DNA of 34,278 nt from Bacteroidota bacterium (GTDB lineage: Bacteria; Bacteroidota; Ignavibacteria; UBA10030), in contig JALONQ010000034.1 in the NCBI GenBank assembly GCA_025454835.1, positions 1 to 34,278 of the forward strand, read 5' to 3'. Below the pieces are notes generated by a model. That model saw only the letters and a list, made by a program, of their open reading frames with translations, did not search any database and was not told the DNA's origin. Position 1 is the stretch's first letter; each line of letters opens with the position of its first letter. Position numbers and translations under genes: made by a program. Shown one piece after another: positions 1 through 9,169 of the stretch.

Positions 1-69
1 ACGATGAGGGACGCGCTCAGCGTGCCGCAGCTTCGTTCAAACGCACCCAACTCAACTCGAAGTTGGTAA
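1..69 (+). CDS. possible 3' end of an upstream gene (partial)
   Basis: The first frame is open from the left edge to a TAA at 67-69 and its first ten or so codons mostly end in G or C, as in the neighbouring genes. It would encode about 22 C-terminal residues ending in Ser-Arg-Ser-Trp. A second frame is open to a TAG at 93-95 and cannot be excluded. The fragment is too short to assign a function; it may equally be noncoding spacer. Confidence 0.25.
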   Translation, partial: TMRDALSVPQLRSNAPNSTRSW

Positions 70-104
70 TCGACCATTTTTCAGCATCCTGCTAGTATCT
101 GTTC

Positions 105-128
105 ATTGCGTCTTTGCGTCATTGCGTG
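105..128 (+). repeat. 8-bp tandem microrepeat upstream of the E2 gene
   Basis: Three adjacent copies of an octamer with consensus (A/T)TTGCGTC start at 105, 113 and 121. They lie in the spacer about 25 bases before the E2 start codon. The TTTGCGT core is shared with the 9-bp arrays at 1491-1517 and 1572-1607, so all three belong to one family of spacer repeats. Confidence 0.7.
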
Positions 129-153
129 AATCCTTCATTACAGGTGAGTGTGC

Positions 154-1458
154 ATGCTCGTTGACGTCGTGATGCCCAAGATGGGCGAGAGCATCCAGGA
201 AGGGAAGATCCTTCGCTGGACCAAGAAAGTGGGCGAGAAGATCGCCAAGGATGAGACGATCCTCGAGATCAGTACCGACAAGGTCGACTCGGAGATCCCG
301 TCCCCCGTCGGTGGCATTCTGGCGTCCATCGTCGTCGCCGAGCAAGAGACGGTGCCGGTGGGCACCGTGATCGCCAGGGTCGAGACGGATGCTTCGGCCA
401 AGATCGACGCGGCGACACCGGCTGCCGCCTCAGCGCTGGCTGCCTCTGCCGATACTCCGGTGCCGGTCGCCCAAGCTCCCGCGGTCGCTCCCGCCGACGT
501 CCCCGTCCGTGGTTCGGATGACCGGTTCTATTCACCGCTCGTTCGCTCGATCGCGAGGCAGGAAGGTCTGGCCGCCGGAGATCTGGCCCGCATCGCCGGG
601 AGCGGTCTCGGCGGACGCGTGACGAAGCAGGATGTGCTGGCGTATCTCAAGACCCGTCCGACAGGAGGAGCAGCGGTCAGCGCGCCGCGTTTCGATGCCA
701 CCATCCATAAGTTGGATCTGGCCGAGCTGCAGAAGAAGTACCCGGCCCCCCGCCATGAGATCCTGCAGATGGACAACGTCCAGCAGAGGATGGCGGAACA
801 CATGCTCCGGAGCATCGCGACCTCGCCGCATGTGCAGGCCATCGACGAAGTGGATGTCACCGGCCTCGTGAACTACCGGGCCAAGGAAGGGGCCGGCTTC
901 GAGAGGCGCGAAGGCTTCAAGCTGACGTATACGCCGTTCTTCTTTGCAGCCGTCGCCGCCGCGCTCAAGGAATACCCGATCGTCAACAGTTCGGTCGAAG
1001 GCGACAAGATCATCCTGAAGAAGGACATCAACATCGGCATGGCGGTGGCGTCGCCGTCGGGGCTCATCGTGCCGGTGCTGAAGCATTGTGAAGAGAAGAA
1101 CTTCCTCGGCCTGGCGAGGGCCATCAACGACATCGCCCTCCGGACCAGGAACAAGAAGCTCCAGCCCGACGAGATCGCCGGGGGCACCTTCACGATCACG
1201 AACTACGGCATCTTCGGGAACATCATCGGCATTCCGATCATCAATCAGCCGCAGGTCGCCATCCTCGGGACCGGGGCGATCAAGAAGCGCCCGGTCGTTG
1301 TTTCGGATGCTGAGGGGAACGACCTGATCGGCGTCCGGTCGATGATGTATCTGACCCTGTCGTTCGACCACCGGATCATTGACGGCGCGATCGGCGGCCA
1401 GTTCCTGGCGAAGGTGAAGCAGGGGATCGAGGCGTTCGGCTTCCTTTCCATCGGATGA
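154..1458 (+). CDS. 2-oxoacid dehydrogenase complex dihydrolipoyl acyltransferase (E2)
   Basis: This is the E2 core subunit, which carries an acyl group on a swinging lipoyl arm and transfers it to CoA. The 434-residue product has one N-terminal lipoyl domain (about 1-75) with the lipoyl lysine in TDKVDSE (Lys43), and an Ala/Pro-rich linker. A peripheral-subunit (E3/E1) binding domain follows at about 125-165. The acyltransferase domain runs from about 200 to the end, with the catalytic HRIIDG motif (His406, Asp410). An in-frame GTG lies six bases upstream at 148, but the AGGTGAG at 142-148 is correctly spaced only for the ATG at 154. Sequence alone does not separate pyruvate, branched-chain or 2-oxoglutarate specificity, and no E1 or E3 gene lies in the window. 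The next gene, lipA, makes its cofactor. Confidence 0.93.
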   Translation: MLVDVVMPKMGESIQEGKILRWTKKVGEKIAKDETILEISTDKVDSEIPSPVGGILASIVVAEQETVPVGTVIARVETDASAKIDAATPAAASALAASADTPVPVAQAPAVAPADVPVRGSDDRFYSPLVRSIARQEGLAAGDLARIAGSGLGGRVTKQDVLAYLKTRPTGGAAVSAPRFDATIHKLDLAELQKKYPAPRHEILQMDNVQQRMAEHMLRSIATSPHVQAIDEVDVTGLVNYRAKEGAGFERREGFKLTYTPFFFAAVAAALKEYPIVNSSVEGDKIILKKDINIGMAVASPSGLIVPVLKHCEEKNFLGLARAINDIALRTRNKKLQPDEIAGGTFTITNYGIFGNIIGIPIINQPQVAILGTGAIKKRPVVVSDAEGNDLIGVRSMMYLTLSFDHRIIDGAIGGQFLAKVKQGIEAFGFLSIG

Positions 1459-1490
1459 TGCCGGATGCGCTGAGAATTCCCTTGTCGTGA

Positions 1491-1517
1491 ATCGCAAAGG
1501 ACGCGAAGCACGCCAAG
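1491..1517 (-). repeat. 9-bp tandem microrepeat, reverse-oriented array
   Basis: Three adjacent 9-mers of consensus NNCGC(A/C/G)AAG start at 1491, 1500 and 1509. They are the reverse complement of the array at 1572-1607, so the two arrays form an imperfect inverted pair in the 185-bp spacer between the E2 gene and lipA. A transcript of the spacer could fold into a hairpin. Confidence 0.7.
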
Positions 1518-1571
1518 ATCAAGAATTGTGTCAAACGGTGTCAGCGATATAGATCATTTCTGCACCGTCGA

Positions 1572-1607
1572 CTTTGCGTGCTTGGCGTTCTTGGCGCTCT
1601 TGGCGAC
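1572..1607 (+). repeat. 9-bp tandem microrepeat upstream of lipA
   Basis: Four adjacent copies of CTTNGCGNN start at 1572, 1581, 1590 and 1599, just upstream of the preferred lipA start. The array also opens a reading frame that artificially extends LipA by 22 N-terminal residues (from 1578), which is why the later start at 1644 was chosen for that gene. Confidence 0.75.
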
Positions 1608-1643
1608 GATATCCACGAATTCTATCAGGCGGCTCTGTACTCG

Positions 1644-2540
1644 ATGGAGATCATCATCAGCGAAGTTACAGTGAAGGAAGCCGCCCCCGCCGCCCCGCGG
1701 CGCCCGGAGTGGCTGAAAGCCCGGATCCCGGGAGGGGAGACCTACGCCCGCCTGCACGGCATCATGCGCACCCATGGCCTGCATACGGTCTGCGAGGAAG
1801 CCCGGTGTCCGAACATGGGCGAGTGCTGGAACCATGGGACGGCGACATTCATGATCCTGGGCGACACCTGCACCCGGTCGTGCGGGTTCTGTGCGGTCAA
1901 GACCGGCCGGCCCGAGTACGGCCTGGATTGGGACGAGCCCCGGCGCGTCGTCGAAGCGGTCGAGCGCATGGGTATCCGTCATGCCGTCATTACGTCCGTC
2001 AACCGCGACGAGCGCAAGGACGGCGGTGCGCCGATCTTCGCCGAGACCATTCGGCTCATTCGTGAACGCGTCTCCGGTTGCAGCATTGAGGTGCTCATTC
2101 CCGACTTCAAAGGGCATGAGGAAGCGCTCAAGATCGTCCTCGACGCCGCTCCCGACATCCTCAACCATAATCTCGAGACGGTCCCGCGCTTGTATCGCAC
2201 CGTCCGGCCGCAAGCGAATTATCGCCAATCGCTCGAGGTGCTCGACCGATCGAAACGTCGCGGCATGCGCACGAAGACCGGGCTGATGCTCGGTATCGGC
2301 GAGCGGATGGAGGAGGTCGTGGAGGTCATGAAAGACTGCCGGACTGTCGATGTCGACATCCTCACGCTCGGACAATACCTCCAGCCGACGAAGGAACATT
2401 TGCCCATCGATCGGTATGTTCATCCCGACGAGTTCGCGGAGTTGAAACGTATCGGACTGGAGCTGGGATTCAAGCATGTGGAGTCTGGGCCGCTGGTGCG
2501 GAGCTCGTATCATGCGGAGAAGGCAGTTGAGAACAAATGA
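1644..2540 (+). CDS. lipA: lipoyl synthase
   Basis: LipA is a radical SAM enzyme that inserts two sulfurs into octanoyl groups on E2 and GcvH proteins. The 298-residue product shows both iron-sulfur sites. Cys50, Cys55 and Cys61 lie in the [15 protein letters not shown] segment that holds the auxiliary cluster. Cys76, Cys80 and Cys83 form the radical-SAM CxxxCxxC. The RSSYHA motif near the C-terminus supplies the serine ligand typical of the family. The frame stays open upstream to 1578, but those 22 residues come from the spacer microrepeat and do not look like LipA; ATG 1644 gives a normal family length. The gene follows an E2 gene whose product is its substrate. No lipB is visible here. 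Confidence 0.96.
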   Translation: MEIIISEVTVKEAAPAAPRRPEWLKARIPGGETYARLHGIMRTHGLHTVCEEARCPNMGECWNHGTATFMILGDTCTRSCGFCAVKTGRPEYGLDWDEPRRVVEAVERMGIRHAVITSVNRDERKDGGAPIFAETIRLIRERVSGCSIEVLIPDFKGHEEALKIVLDAAPDILNHNLETVPRLYRTVRPQANYRQSLEVLDRSKRRGMRTKTGLMLGIGERMEEVVEVMKDCRTVDVDILTLGQYLQPTKEHLPIDRYVHPDEFAELKRIGLELGFKHVESGPLVRSSYHAEKAVENK

Positions 2541-2594
2541 GATGTAAGATGTGAGATGTAAGATGTGAGATGTGAGATGTAAGATGTAAGATGT
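2539..2594 (+). repeat. heptamer array, eight copies of (G/A)AGATGT
   Basis: Eight uninterrupted 7-bp units alternate between GAGATGT and AAGATGT, starting inside the lipA stop codon, followed by a partial ninth unit. The copies differ only at the first base. The array begins the lipA-psd spacer and does not resemble the second heptamer array 27 bases further on. Confidence 0.9.
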
Positions 2595-2620
2595 AAGACT
2601 GAGGCACGGGTCTCCTAAGC

Positions 2621-2662
2621 CTCTTACCTATTCTCTATTCACCATTCTCTCTTCTCTATTCT
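2621..2662 (+). repeat. heptamer array, six copies near CTATTCT
   Basis: Six adjacent 7-bp units (CTCTTAC, CTATTCT, CTATTCA, CCATTCT, CTCTTCT, CTATTCT) occupy the spacer before psd and end 24 bases before its ATG. The period equals that of the array at 2539 but the consensus is unrelated. The region is pyrimidine-rich and has no evident ribosome-binding site. Confidence 0.8.
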
Positions 2663-2686
2663 CGATCCAAGTTCTCCATTGGCCCC

Positions 2687-3337
2687 ATGATCACCCGCTA
2701 CGGATACGACGTCTACTTCACCGTCCTGGCCATCTGCATCGTCGTGGCAGTGCTGGCGCTGCTGTTTGTGGAGCCGAAGTGGCTTCGCTACGGCCTCCTG
2801 CTTCTGTCGATCGCGATGGTGATCTTCGCAACCAATTTCTTCCGCGATCCGGAACGAACGACGCCGGAAGGCGAAGGCTTGATCATCGCACCGGCCGACG
2901 GCAGGGTGCTGCATGTGCGGGACGTGGACCAGCCGGAATACATCGGCGGCCGGGCCAAGGTCGTGGCGATCTTCATGTCACCGCTCAACGTGCACGTGAA
3001 TCGCAATCCGATCAGCGGGACCGTCCGCCATCTCCGATACGTCAAAGGGGAATACTTCGCCGCGTTCGAGGACAAGGCTTCCGAAGCGAACGAGCAGATG
3101 GTCATCGGCATGGAGAACCGGTTCGGCAAGGTCCTGTTCAAGCAGATCGCCGGGTTCGTGGCCAGGCGCATCGTGTGCGAGTTGAAGGACGGCCAGTCGG
3201 TGACGGCCGGAGAGCGGTTCGGCATGATCAAATTCGGCTCACGCGTCGACGTCTACTTCGACCCGAAAGCCGAGGTCCGGGTAAAACCGGGCGACATCAC
3301 TGCCGCGGGCGAGACAGTGCTCGCGACGTATCGTTAA
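2687..3337 (+). CDS. psd: phosphatidylserine decarboxylase (short, archaeal-type)
   Basis: The enzyme decarboxylates phosphatidylserine to phosphatidylethanolamine at the cytoplasmic membrane. The 216-residue proenzyme starts with two hydrophobic segments (about 10-27 and 34-48), followed by the FFRDPER and APADGRVL motifs. The self-cleavage site is Gly184-Ser185 within KFGSRVD; cleavage turns Ser185 into the pyruvoyl cofactor at the start of the small alpha chain. The length fits the short PSD-A class rather than the 300-residue E. coli form. The gene is 18 bases upstream of pssA, which makes its substrate, so the two probably form one operon. Confidence 0.95.
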   Translation: MITRYGYDVYFTVLAICIVVAVLALLFVEPKWLRYGLLLLSIAMVIFATNFFRDPERTTPEGEGLIIAPADGRVLHVRDVDQPEYIGGRAKVVAIFMSPLNVHVNRNPISGTVRHLRYVKGEYFAAFEDKASEANEQMVIGMENRFGKVLFKQIAGFVARRIVCELKDGQSVTAGERFGMIKFGSRVDVYFDPKAEVRVKPGDITAAGETVLATYR

Positions 3338-3355
3338 CCAACCCAAGGCGCCTCC

Positions 3356-4111
3356 ATGAAGATCACGCGAGCGGTCGTTCCGAGTCTCTTCACGACGCTC
3401 AATGTGTTCTGCGGGTTTCTGTCGATCGTCCACGCGAGCGAAGGACGGATCGAGTTGGCGGCCTGGTTCATCATTCTCGCCGGAGTGTTCGACACGCTCG
3501 ACGGACTCATGGCCCGCATCACCCGTTCGTCCAGCCAGTTCGGCGTCGAGCTCGACTCGCTGTCGGACGTCGTCTCGTTTGGAGCCGCTCCGTCGTTCCT
3601 GGTCTGGAAGGTGCATCTGTACCAGCTGGCAGAGTGGGGGTTGATCATCGCGGCCTTCCCGCTCGTCTTCGGCGCCATTCGGCTGGCCCGGTTCAACGTT
3701 CAGCTCGTCGGGTTCGACAAGTCGCACTTCACCGGGATGCCGATCCCGATGCAGGCCATCACCGTTTGCGCCTTCTTGCTCCAGTTTGCGGGGGAGAATG
3801 GCGCCCTGACCGGTTGGCCGAAGGACGCCCTAGCGCCCCTTACCGTGGCGCTTGGCCTCTTGATGGTCAGCCGCGTGAAGTACGACACGTTGCCCAAGTT
3901 GTCGCGCAAGGAAATGGCGAGGCATCCATGGAAGATCGTCAGTTTCGCGATCGCCGGCCTCATCGTCATCTTCTCCAAGGGCGAGTATCTGTTCGGCGTG
4001 TTATCGGTGTTCATCCTGTTCGGCATCGTTCGGGCGGGCGTCTCGAAGCTGCGCCATCAACCCGAGCCCGAGGCCGACGACGAGCCCGAACCGTCCAGCG
4101 TCGATGTTTGA
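3356..4111 (+). CDS. pssA: CDP-diacylglycerol--serine O-phosphatidyltransferase
   Basis: PssA condenses CDP-diacylglycerol with serine to make phosphatidylserine, the substrate of the Psd encoded just upstream. The 251-residue membrane protein contains the complete CDP-alcohol phosphotransferase signature: DTLDGLMAR, then Gly and two further Asp residues in GVELDSLSD, at about residues 44-69. This follows the Dx2DGx2ARx8Gx3Dx3D pattern whose aspartates bind metal. Several hydrophobic helices follow. The C-terminal tail after about 235 is acidic and Pro/Glu/Asp-rich. An AAGGCGCC stretch precedes the ATG. Confidence 0.95.
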   Translation: MKITRAVVPSLFTTLNVFCGFLSIVHASEGRIELAAWFIILAGVFDTLDGLMARITRSSSQFGVELDSLSDVVSFGAAPSFLVWKVHLYQLAEWGLIIAAFPLVFGAIRLARFNVQLVGFDKSHFTGMPIPMQAITVCAFLLQFAGENGALTGWPKDALAPLTVALGLLMVSRVKYDTLPKLSRKEMARHPWKIVSFAIAGLIVIFSKGEYLFGVLSVFILFGIVRAGVSKLRHQPEPEADDEPEPSSVDV

Positions 4112-4138
4112 CCTCACCTGTCCAGTGAAAGGTTATCC

Positions 4139-4390
4139 GTGTATCACGCCAAAGTCGTTGTGACGCTTCGCCGCTCGATCCTTGACCCGCAAGGGAAGGC
4201 CGTCGAGCATGGGATTCACACCCTCGGACACGAGGCCGTCGAGAACGTCCGTATCGGCAAGATGGTGGAGATGCACATCGATGTCGCCTCGAGGGATGAA
4301 GCGGAGCGCATCGCCAAGGATGCCGCCGGCAAGCTCCTGGCGAATCCCGTCATGGAGGACTTTCACGTGACCGTGGAGAAGGTCGGATGA
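4139..4390 (+). CDS. purS: phosphoribosylformylglycinamidine synthase subunit PurS
   Basis: PurS is the small scaffold subunit of the three-part FGAM synthase (PurS, PurQ, PurL) in de novo purine synthesis. The 83-residue product has the characteristic start [10 protein letters not shown], the [12 protein letters not shown] segment and the GK.VE..I pattern of the family. The start is GTG at 4139, with GAAAGG six bases upstream. Its stop overlaps the purQ ATG by four bases (ATGA), so the two subunits are translationally coupled. The large subunit PurL is not in the window. Confidence 0.95.
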   Translation: MYHAKVVVTLRRSILDPQGKAVEHGIHTLGHEAVENVRIGKMVEMHIDVASRDEAERIAKDAAGKLLANPVMEDFHVTVEKVG

Positions 4391-5127
4391 AACGCGTCCG
4401 GTTCGGCGTCATCGTATTCCCAGGCTCGAACTGCGACCACGATGCGCACCATGTCGCCGGCGCGATCCTCGGTCAGGAGGCGCGGTTCATCTGGCACAAG
4501 GAAGGTTCGATCGGCGACGTTGACGTCGTCATCGTGCCGGGGGGATTCTCGTACGGCGATTATCTGCGCTGCGGCGCCATCGCCCGTTTTTCGCCTGTCA
4601 TGCAGGATGTCGTCCGGTTCGCAAAACGCGGGGGCCTCGTGATCGGTATCTGCAACGGATTCCAGATCTTGACGGAGGCCGCGCTCCTGCCCGGCGTGCT
4701 CCTGCGCAATGCCTCGCTCCGGTTCAGCTGCAAGGATGTGCAGTTGCGCGTGGAACGAACGGACCTTCCATGGACGAACCGATGCACGACGGGCGAGGTG
4801 TTGCGCGTGCCGATCGCTCACGGCGAAGGCAATTTCTTTGCCGAAGCGGAAACGATCAAGCGCATCGAAGGGAACGGCCAGGTGCTGTTCCGATACGCCG
4901 AGCCCGATGGAAGGCTGACGGAGGCTTCGAACCCGAACGGTTCGATCAACAACATCGCCGGCATCGTCAACGAGCAAGGGAACGTGCTCGGCCTGATGCC
5001 GCACCCGGAGCGGGCCTCTGACCCGGCGCTCGGCAACACCGACGGCCGCAAGATCTTTGATTCACTCGTGGCAGCAGTGCTCTCGACACATGCCGGGGCC
5101 CTTGTGGCGCCGGCGGAAAGGAACTGA
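4387..5127 (+). CDS. purQ: phosphoribosylformylglycinamidine synthase subunit PurQ (glutaminase)
   Basis: PurQ is the class I glutamine amidotransferase subunit that supplies ammonia for formylglycinamidine ribonucleotide synthesis. The nucleophile Cys89 lies in GICNGFQIL, and His206 and Glu208 in LMPHPERA complete the triad. The [13 protein letters not shown] segment forms the oxyanion region. At 246 residues it is slightly longer than the roughly 227-residue Bacillus form, with an extra C-terminal Ala-rich tail. It overlaps purS by four bases and is followed two bases later by tatA. Confidence 0.96.
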   Translation: MKRVRFGVIVFPGSNCDHDAHHVAGAILGQEARFIWHKEGSIGDVDVVIVPGGFSYGDYLRCGAIARFSPVMQDVVRFAKRGGLVIGICNGFQILTEAALLPGVLLRNASLRFSCKDVQLRVERTDLPWTNRCTTGEVLRVPIAHGEGNFFAEAETIKRIEGNGQVLFRYAEPDGRLTEASNPNGSINNIAGIVNEQGNVLGLMPHPERASDPALGNTDGRKIFDSLVAAVLSTHAGALVAPAERN

Positions 5128-5129
5128 AT

Positions 5130-5336
5130 ATGTTCGGTAACCTGGGAGGCAGCGAACTTTTCCTCATTCTCCTCATTGTGCTGGTCTTCTTCGGCGCCAA
5201 GAAACTGCCGGACCTCGCCAAGGGCCTCGGCCAGGGCATCCGTGAGTTCCGCAAAGCGGCCAAGGATGTGCAGGAAGAGGTGGAGAAGGAGACGAAGAAG
5301 CTCGAAGACTCCACCAAGATCGACGAGAAGAAGTGA
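5130..5336 (+). CDS. tatA: Sec-independent translocase protein TatA/TatE family
   Basis: TatA forms the size-variable pore of the twin-arginine export system. The 68-residue product has an N-terminal transmembrane helix (about 8-22, [14 protein letters not shown]), the [14 protein letters not shown] hinge, an amphipathic helix with the conserved Phe (GIREFRKA), and a charged C-terminal tail. AAAGGAAC precedes the start. The gene sits between purQ and gatA without tatB or tatC, and its stop overlaps the GTG start of gatA (GTGA). Confidence 0.93.
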   Translation: MFGNLGGSELFLILLIVLVFFGAKKLPDLAKGLGQGIREFRKAAKDVQEEVEKETKKLEDSTKIDEKK

Positions 5337-6778
5337 GCGCGTCCGTCACGCACCGTTCCTTCGACCGTATCCGGCAGGACCTGGACGCGGGGAGCACGAC
5401 GGTCGAGGAGATCACGGCCGGCTATTTGGCCGCTGCGGAAGAACGCTCGTCGCTCAACGCCTTCATCAGCCTGTTCGGCCATGAAGCGATGGACCAGGCC
5501 CGCCAGGTCGACCGGAAACGCAAGGCCGGCGCGGCGGGTCCTCTGGCCGGCATGGTCGTCTCGATCAAGGACGCCATCAGCGTTGCCGGGCACCGGCTGA
5601 CGTGCGGCTCGCGGATCCTCGAGAACTTCGTGTCGCCGTACGACGCGACGGTCGTCGCCCGTTTGAAGGCGGCGGATGCCGTCATCCTTGGCAAGACGAA
5701 CCTCGACGAGTTCGCGATGGGCTCGTCGACGGAGCATTCGGCGTTCGGCCGCGTCAAGCACCCGCAGGATCCGGACCTCGTGCCAGGCGGGTCCAGCGGC
5801 GGCTCGGCCGTGGCGGTCGCCGCGGGGCTTTCGACCGCTTCGCTCGGCTCCGACACGGGAGGGTCCATCCGCCAGCCGGCGGCATTCACGGGCATCGTCG
5901 GGCTTAAGCCCACCTACGGCCGCGTTTCACGGTACGGCCTCGTCGCCTTCGCGTCGTCCTTCGACACGATCGGTCCATTCGCCCTGACGGTGGCCGATGC
6001 GGCGCGCGTGCTGCAGGCGATGGCGGGAAGGGACGTATGCGATTCGACCTCATCGTCGACGCCGGTCCCGGACCTGCTCTCGGCCATCGGCCAGCCCGTG
6101 AGAGGTCTGCGCGTCGGATTGCCGAAGGAGTACTACGCGGAAGGTCTGCAGCCCGAGGTGCGCGCGGCGGTGCAGCGCCAGGTGGATCTGCTACGGGATG
6201 CGGGTGCGGTGATCGCCGAGGTCTCGCTGCCGCATTCGGCCTTCACGATCGCCGCCTACTACATTCTCGCCACGGCGGAGGCGTCGTCCAACCTGGCGCG
6301 GTATGACGGAGCCCGCTATGGCTACCGGGCCAAGGACGCCCACGACCTTTCCGAAATGTACCTCCGTTCACGATCGGAGGGGTTCGGCGCTGAAGTGAAG
6401 CGACGCATCATGCTCGGGACGTACGTGCTGTCGGCCGGCTACTACGAGGCGTACTACGGCAAGGGCCAGCGTGTGCGCCGGCTCATCAAAGAGGATTTCG
6501 ACAAGGCGTTCGCCCAGGTCGATTGCCTCGTCACGCCGACGACGCCGTCGACCGCGTTCAAGGCGGGGGAGAAGTCCGGCGACCCGCTCCAGATGTATCT
6601 TTCGGACATCTATACGGTCTCGGCAAACCTGGCGGGCATTCCGGGCATCAGCCTCCCGTGCGGTACCGACGGTGCCGGCCACCCGATCGGCGTCCAGCTG
6701 CTCGGCCGGCAGTTCGACGAACCGACCATTCTTCGCGTTGCCGCCTTTCTCGAAGCGGCCGCTCCATCTCATACCTGA
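5333..6778 (+). CDS. gatA: Asp-tRNA(Asn)/Glu-tRNA(Gln) amidotransferase subunit A
   Basis: GatA is the amidase subunit that releases ammonia from glutamine so that misacylated Glu-tRNA(Gln) or Asp-tRNA(Asn) can be amidated. The 481-residue product shows the Ser-cis-Ser-Lys triad at the positions known for bacterial GatA: Lys79 (VSIKDAIS), Ser154 (PGGSSGGSA) and Ser178 ([12 protein letters not shown]). The start is GTG overlapping the tatA stop by four bases, giving the usual GatA N-terminus. gatB and gatC are absent from the window, so the complex must be completed elsewhere. sucD follows after 11 bases. Confidence 0.96.
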   Translation: MSASVTHRSFDRIRQDLDAGSTTVEEITAGYLAAAEERSSLNAFISLFGHEAMDQARQVDRKRKAGAAGPLAGMVVSIKDAISVAGHRLTCGSRILENFVSPYDATVVARLKAADAVILGKTNLDEFAMGSSTEHSAFGRVKHPQDPDLVPGGSSGGSAVAVAAGLSTASLGSDTGGSIRQPAAFTGIVGLKPTYGRVSRYGLVAFASSFDTIGPFALTVADAARVLQAMAGRDVCDSTSSSTPVPDLLSAIGQPVRGLRVGLPKEYYAEGLQPEVRAAVQRQVDLLRDAGAVIAEVSLPHSAFTIAAYYILATAEASSNLARYDGARYGYRAKDAHDLSEMYLRSRSEGFGAEVKRRIMLGTYVLSAGYYEAYYGKGQRVRRLIKEDFDKAFAQVDCLVTPTTPSTAFKAGEKSGDPLQMYLSDIYTVSANLAGIPGISLPCGTDGAGHPIGVQLLGRQFDEPTILRVAAFLEAAAPSHT

Positions 6779-6789
6779 TCGAACACACC

Positions 6790-7788
<999 letters not shown>

Positions 7789-7814
7789 GCATCTTGCAGA
7801 CAACTCCATAGCCC

Positions 7815-7856
7815 ACGTTCATCAATCGACATTCGTCAATCGTCAATCGACAATCC
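7815..7856 (+). repeat. heptamer array upstream of ndk (TCAATCG family)
   Basis: Six adjacent 7-bp units read ACGTTCA, TCAATCG, ACATTCG, TCAATCG, TCAATCG, ACAATCC. The last unit ends three bases before the ndk ATG, so the array occupies the position of the ribosome-binding site. No Shine-Dalgarno-like purine run is visible there. Confidence 0.8.
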
Positions 7857-7859
7857 CAC

Positions 7860-8279
7860 ATGGCCATCGAAAGAACCCTCGCGATCCTCAAGCCGGATTG
7901 CGTTCGCAAGAACCTCCAGGGCGAAGTGATCGCCCGCATCCAGAAAGCCGGCTTCAAGGTCCTCGGCATGAAGCAATTGCGCCTCTCGAAGGAACAGGCC
8001 GGCGCGTTCTACGCCGTCCACAAGGGACGGCCATTCTATGACGGACTTGTCGAATTCATGACGAGCGGTCCGTGCATGCCGATCGGGCTCGAGAAAGAGA
8101 ACGCGGTCGCCGACTTCCGGACGCTCATCGGTGCGACCGACCCGAAGGACGCGGCGGAAGGAACGATCCGCAAGCTCTACGCCGACAACAAGGGCGAGAA
8201 TATCGTCCACGGCTCGGATTCGGCGGAGAATGGACGAATCGAGGTCAGCTTCTTTTTCAGCACGGCTGAGATCGTCTAG
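7860..8279 (+). CDS. ndk: nucleoside diphosphate kinase
   Basis: Ndk transfers phosphate from ATP to other nucleoside diphosphates through a phosphohistidine. The 139-residue product aligns over its full length. It begins with [10 protein letters not shown], and the catalytic His117 is in [13 protein letters not shown], the family signature. The C-terminus ends [13 protein letters not shown], close to the normal 140-residue size. It is 71 bases downstream of sucD; ATG 7860 is preceded by a heptamer array rather than a recognisable ribosome-binding site. Confidence 0.97.
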   Translation: MAIERTLAILKPDCVRKNLQGEVIARIQKAGFKVLGMKQLRLSKEQAGAFYAVHKGRPFYDGLVEFMTSGPCMPIGLEKENAVADFRTLIGATDPKDAAEGTIRKLYADNKGENIVHGSDSAENGRIEVSFFFSTAEIV

Positions 8280-8633
8280 GCTCTTCGAAGGCCCGTCTTC
8301 GGCGATCGCCGCGACCGTTGGTATTCGGTCTGCAGCATCCCGCGGGCGGGCCTTTGGATTTCCGTGCCCGCAGCCCCAAGACGGCGGAGGGGAAGACAGA
8401 GGCGAGAGGTCAGAGGACAGTAACCAGTGATCGGTGATCAGTGATCAGTAATCAGTGACTGGTGACCTGTAACTTGGAACCAGGAACCGCCGGAAGCCTG
8501 ATACTAACGCGGCGGAAGCCTCGACAGATCTTTCCGTTGTGCCGACTCACGATCCGCATCTCTCTACCCGATCCCCGATCCTTGGCCCGTGCGAAGCCGA
8601 AGGACCCAATCCCCATTCACTTTCACCCCCCCC
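8280..8633. other. 354-bp spacer between ndk and the NUDIX gene
   Basis: No gene is supported here. The spacer holds a heptamer array (8419-8488). It also has a direct repeat of CGGAAGCCT (8491-8499 and 8513-8521) and two adjacent CCCGATC heptamers (8567-8580). A run of eight or more C lies just before the NUDIX ATG, a possible slippage site. Short open frames here do not resemble known proteins. Confidence 0.6.
8419..8488 (+). repeat. heptamer array, ten degenerate units (AGTGATC family)
   Basis: Ten adjacent 7-bp units run AGTAACC, AGTGATC, GGTGATC, AGTGATC, AGTAATC, AGTGACT, GGTGACC, TGTAACT, TGGAACC, AGGAACC. The phase is kept throughout while the sequence drifts gradually from one end to the other, as expected of an old tandem array. 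Confidence 0.85.
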
Positions 8634-9167
8634 ATGCCCCTGCCCCGCTGGACCCGACTCGCGTCTGATGTCGTCTTCAAGAACCCTTGGTGGACATACC
8701 GCCGAGACACCTTCCGCATGCCGAACGGGCGTGAAGGGGAGTATCATCTTGTCCACACCAACGGCGCGAGCCTGATCATTCCCGTGCGACCCGACGGAAA
8801 GATCGTCCTGGTCAACCAATACCGGTTCCTGTGCGACCGTGATAGCTTGGAATTCCCTTGCGGCGGCGTGAAGGACGGGCATACCTACGATGACACGGCA
8901 CGGATGGAACTGGAGGAGGAGGCGGGCTTCGTAGCGCGGTCGTGGATGATCGCGGGTGAATTTAATCCCTACAACGGCGTGACCGACGAGATCTGCCGGG
9001 TCTATATCGCGCGCGACCTGCGGTCCGTGCCGCCGAAACCCGATGCGACGGAGGAATTCGAGATCGTCGCCTTGAGCCCCGACGAGATCGAGGCGAAGAT
9101 CGTGTCAGGCGTGATGTGGGATGGAATGAGTATCGCGGGATGGTGCGTGGCGAAGAACTATCTCTGA
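8634..9167 (+). CDS. NUDIX hydrolase (ADP-sugar pyrophosphatase-like) with atypical Nudix box
   Basis: The 177-residue product has the NUDT5/ADP-ribose pyrophosphatase layout. Early strands contain IIPVRPDGKIVLVNQYR and EFPCGGVKDG, then the Nudix helix MELEEEAGF, then an AGEFNPYNGVTDE segment. Compared with the Nudix box Gx5Ex7REUxEExGU, the metal-binding EExG core is kept (EEAG), but the first Glu position is His and the Arg before Glu is Met. Activity may therefore be altered, and the substrate cannot be predicted. ATG 8634 fits the family N-terminus; an upstream in-frame ATG at 8589 adds 15 Pro/Thr/Arg-rich residues and lies in spacer sequence. Confidence 0.85.
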   Translation: MPLPRWTRLASDVVFKNPWWTYRRDTFRMPNGREGEYHLVHTNGASLIIPVRPDGKIVLVNQYRFLCDRDSLEFPCGGVKDGHTYDDTARMELEEEAGFVARSWMIAGEFNPYNGVTDEICRVYIARDLRSVPPKPDATEEFEIVALSPDEIEAKIVSGVMWDGMSIAGWCVAKNYL

Positions 9168-9169
9168 CG

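Noticed and set aside
148-153. GTG start six bases upstream for the E2 gene
   Set aside because: The AGGTGAG overlaps that GTG and can serve only the ATG at 154.
2779-4128. A 449-codon plus-strand frame spanning psd and pssA
   Set aside because: It is out of frame with two well-supported enzymes and very Arg-rich.
8634-9167. Nucleotide run of C before the NUDIX start as evidence of phase variation of the coding frame
   Set aside because: The run lies before the preferred ATG, so length changes would not shift the frame. It could affect only initiation.
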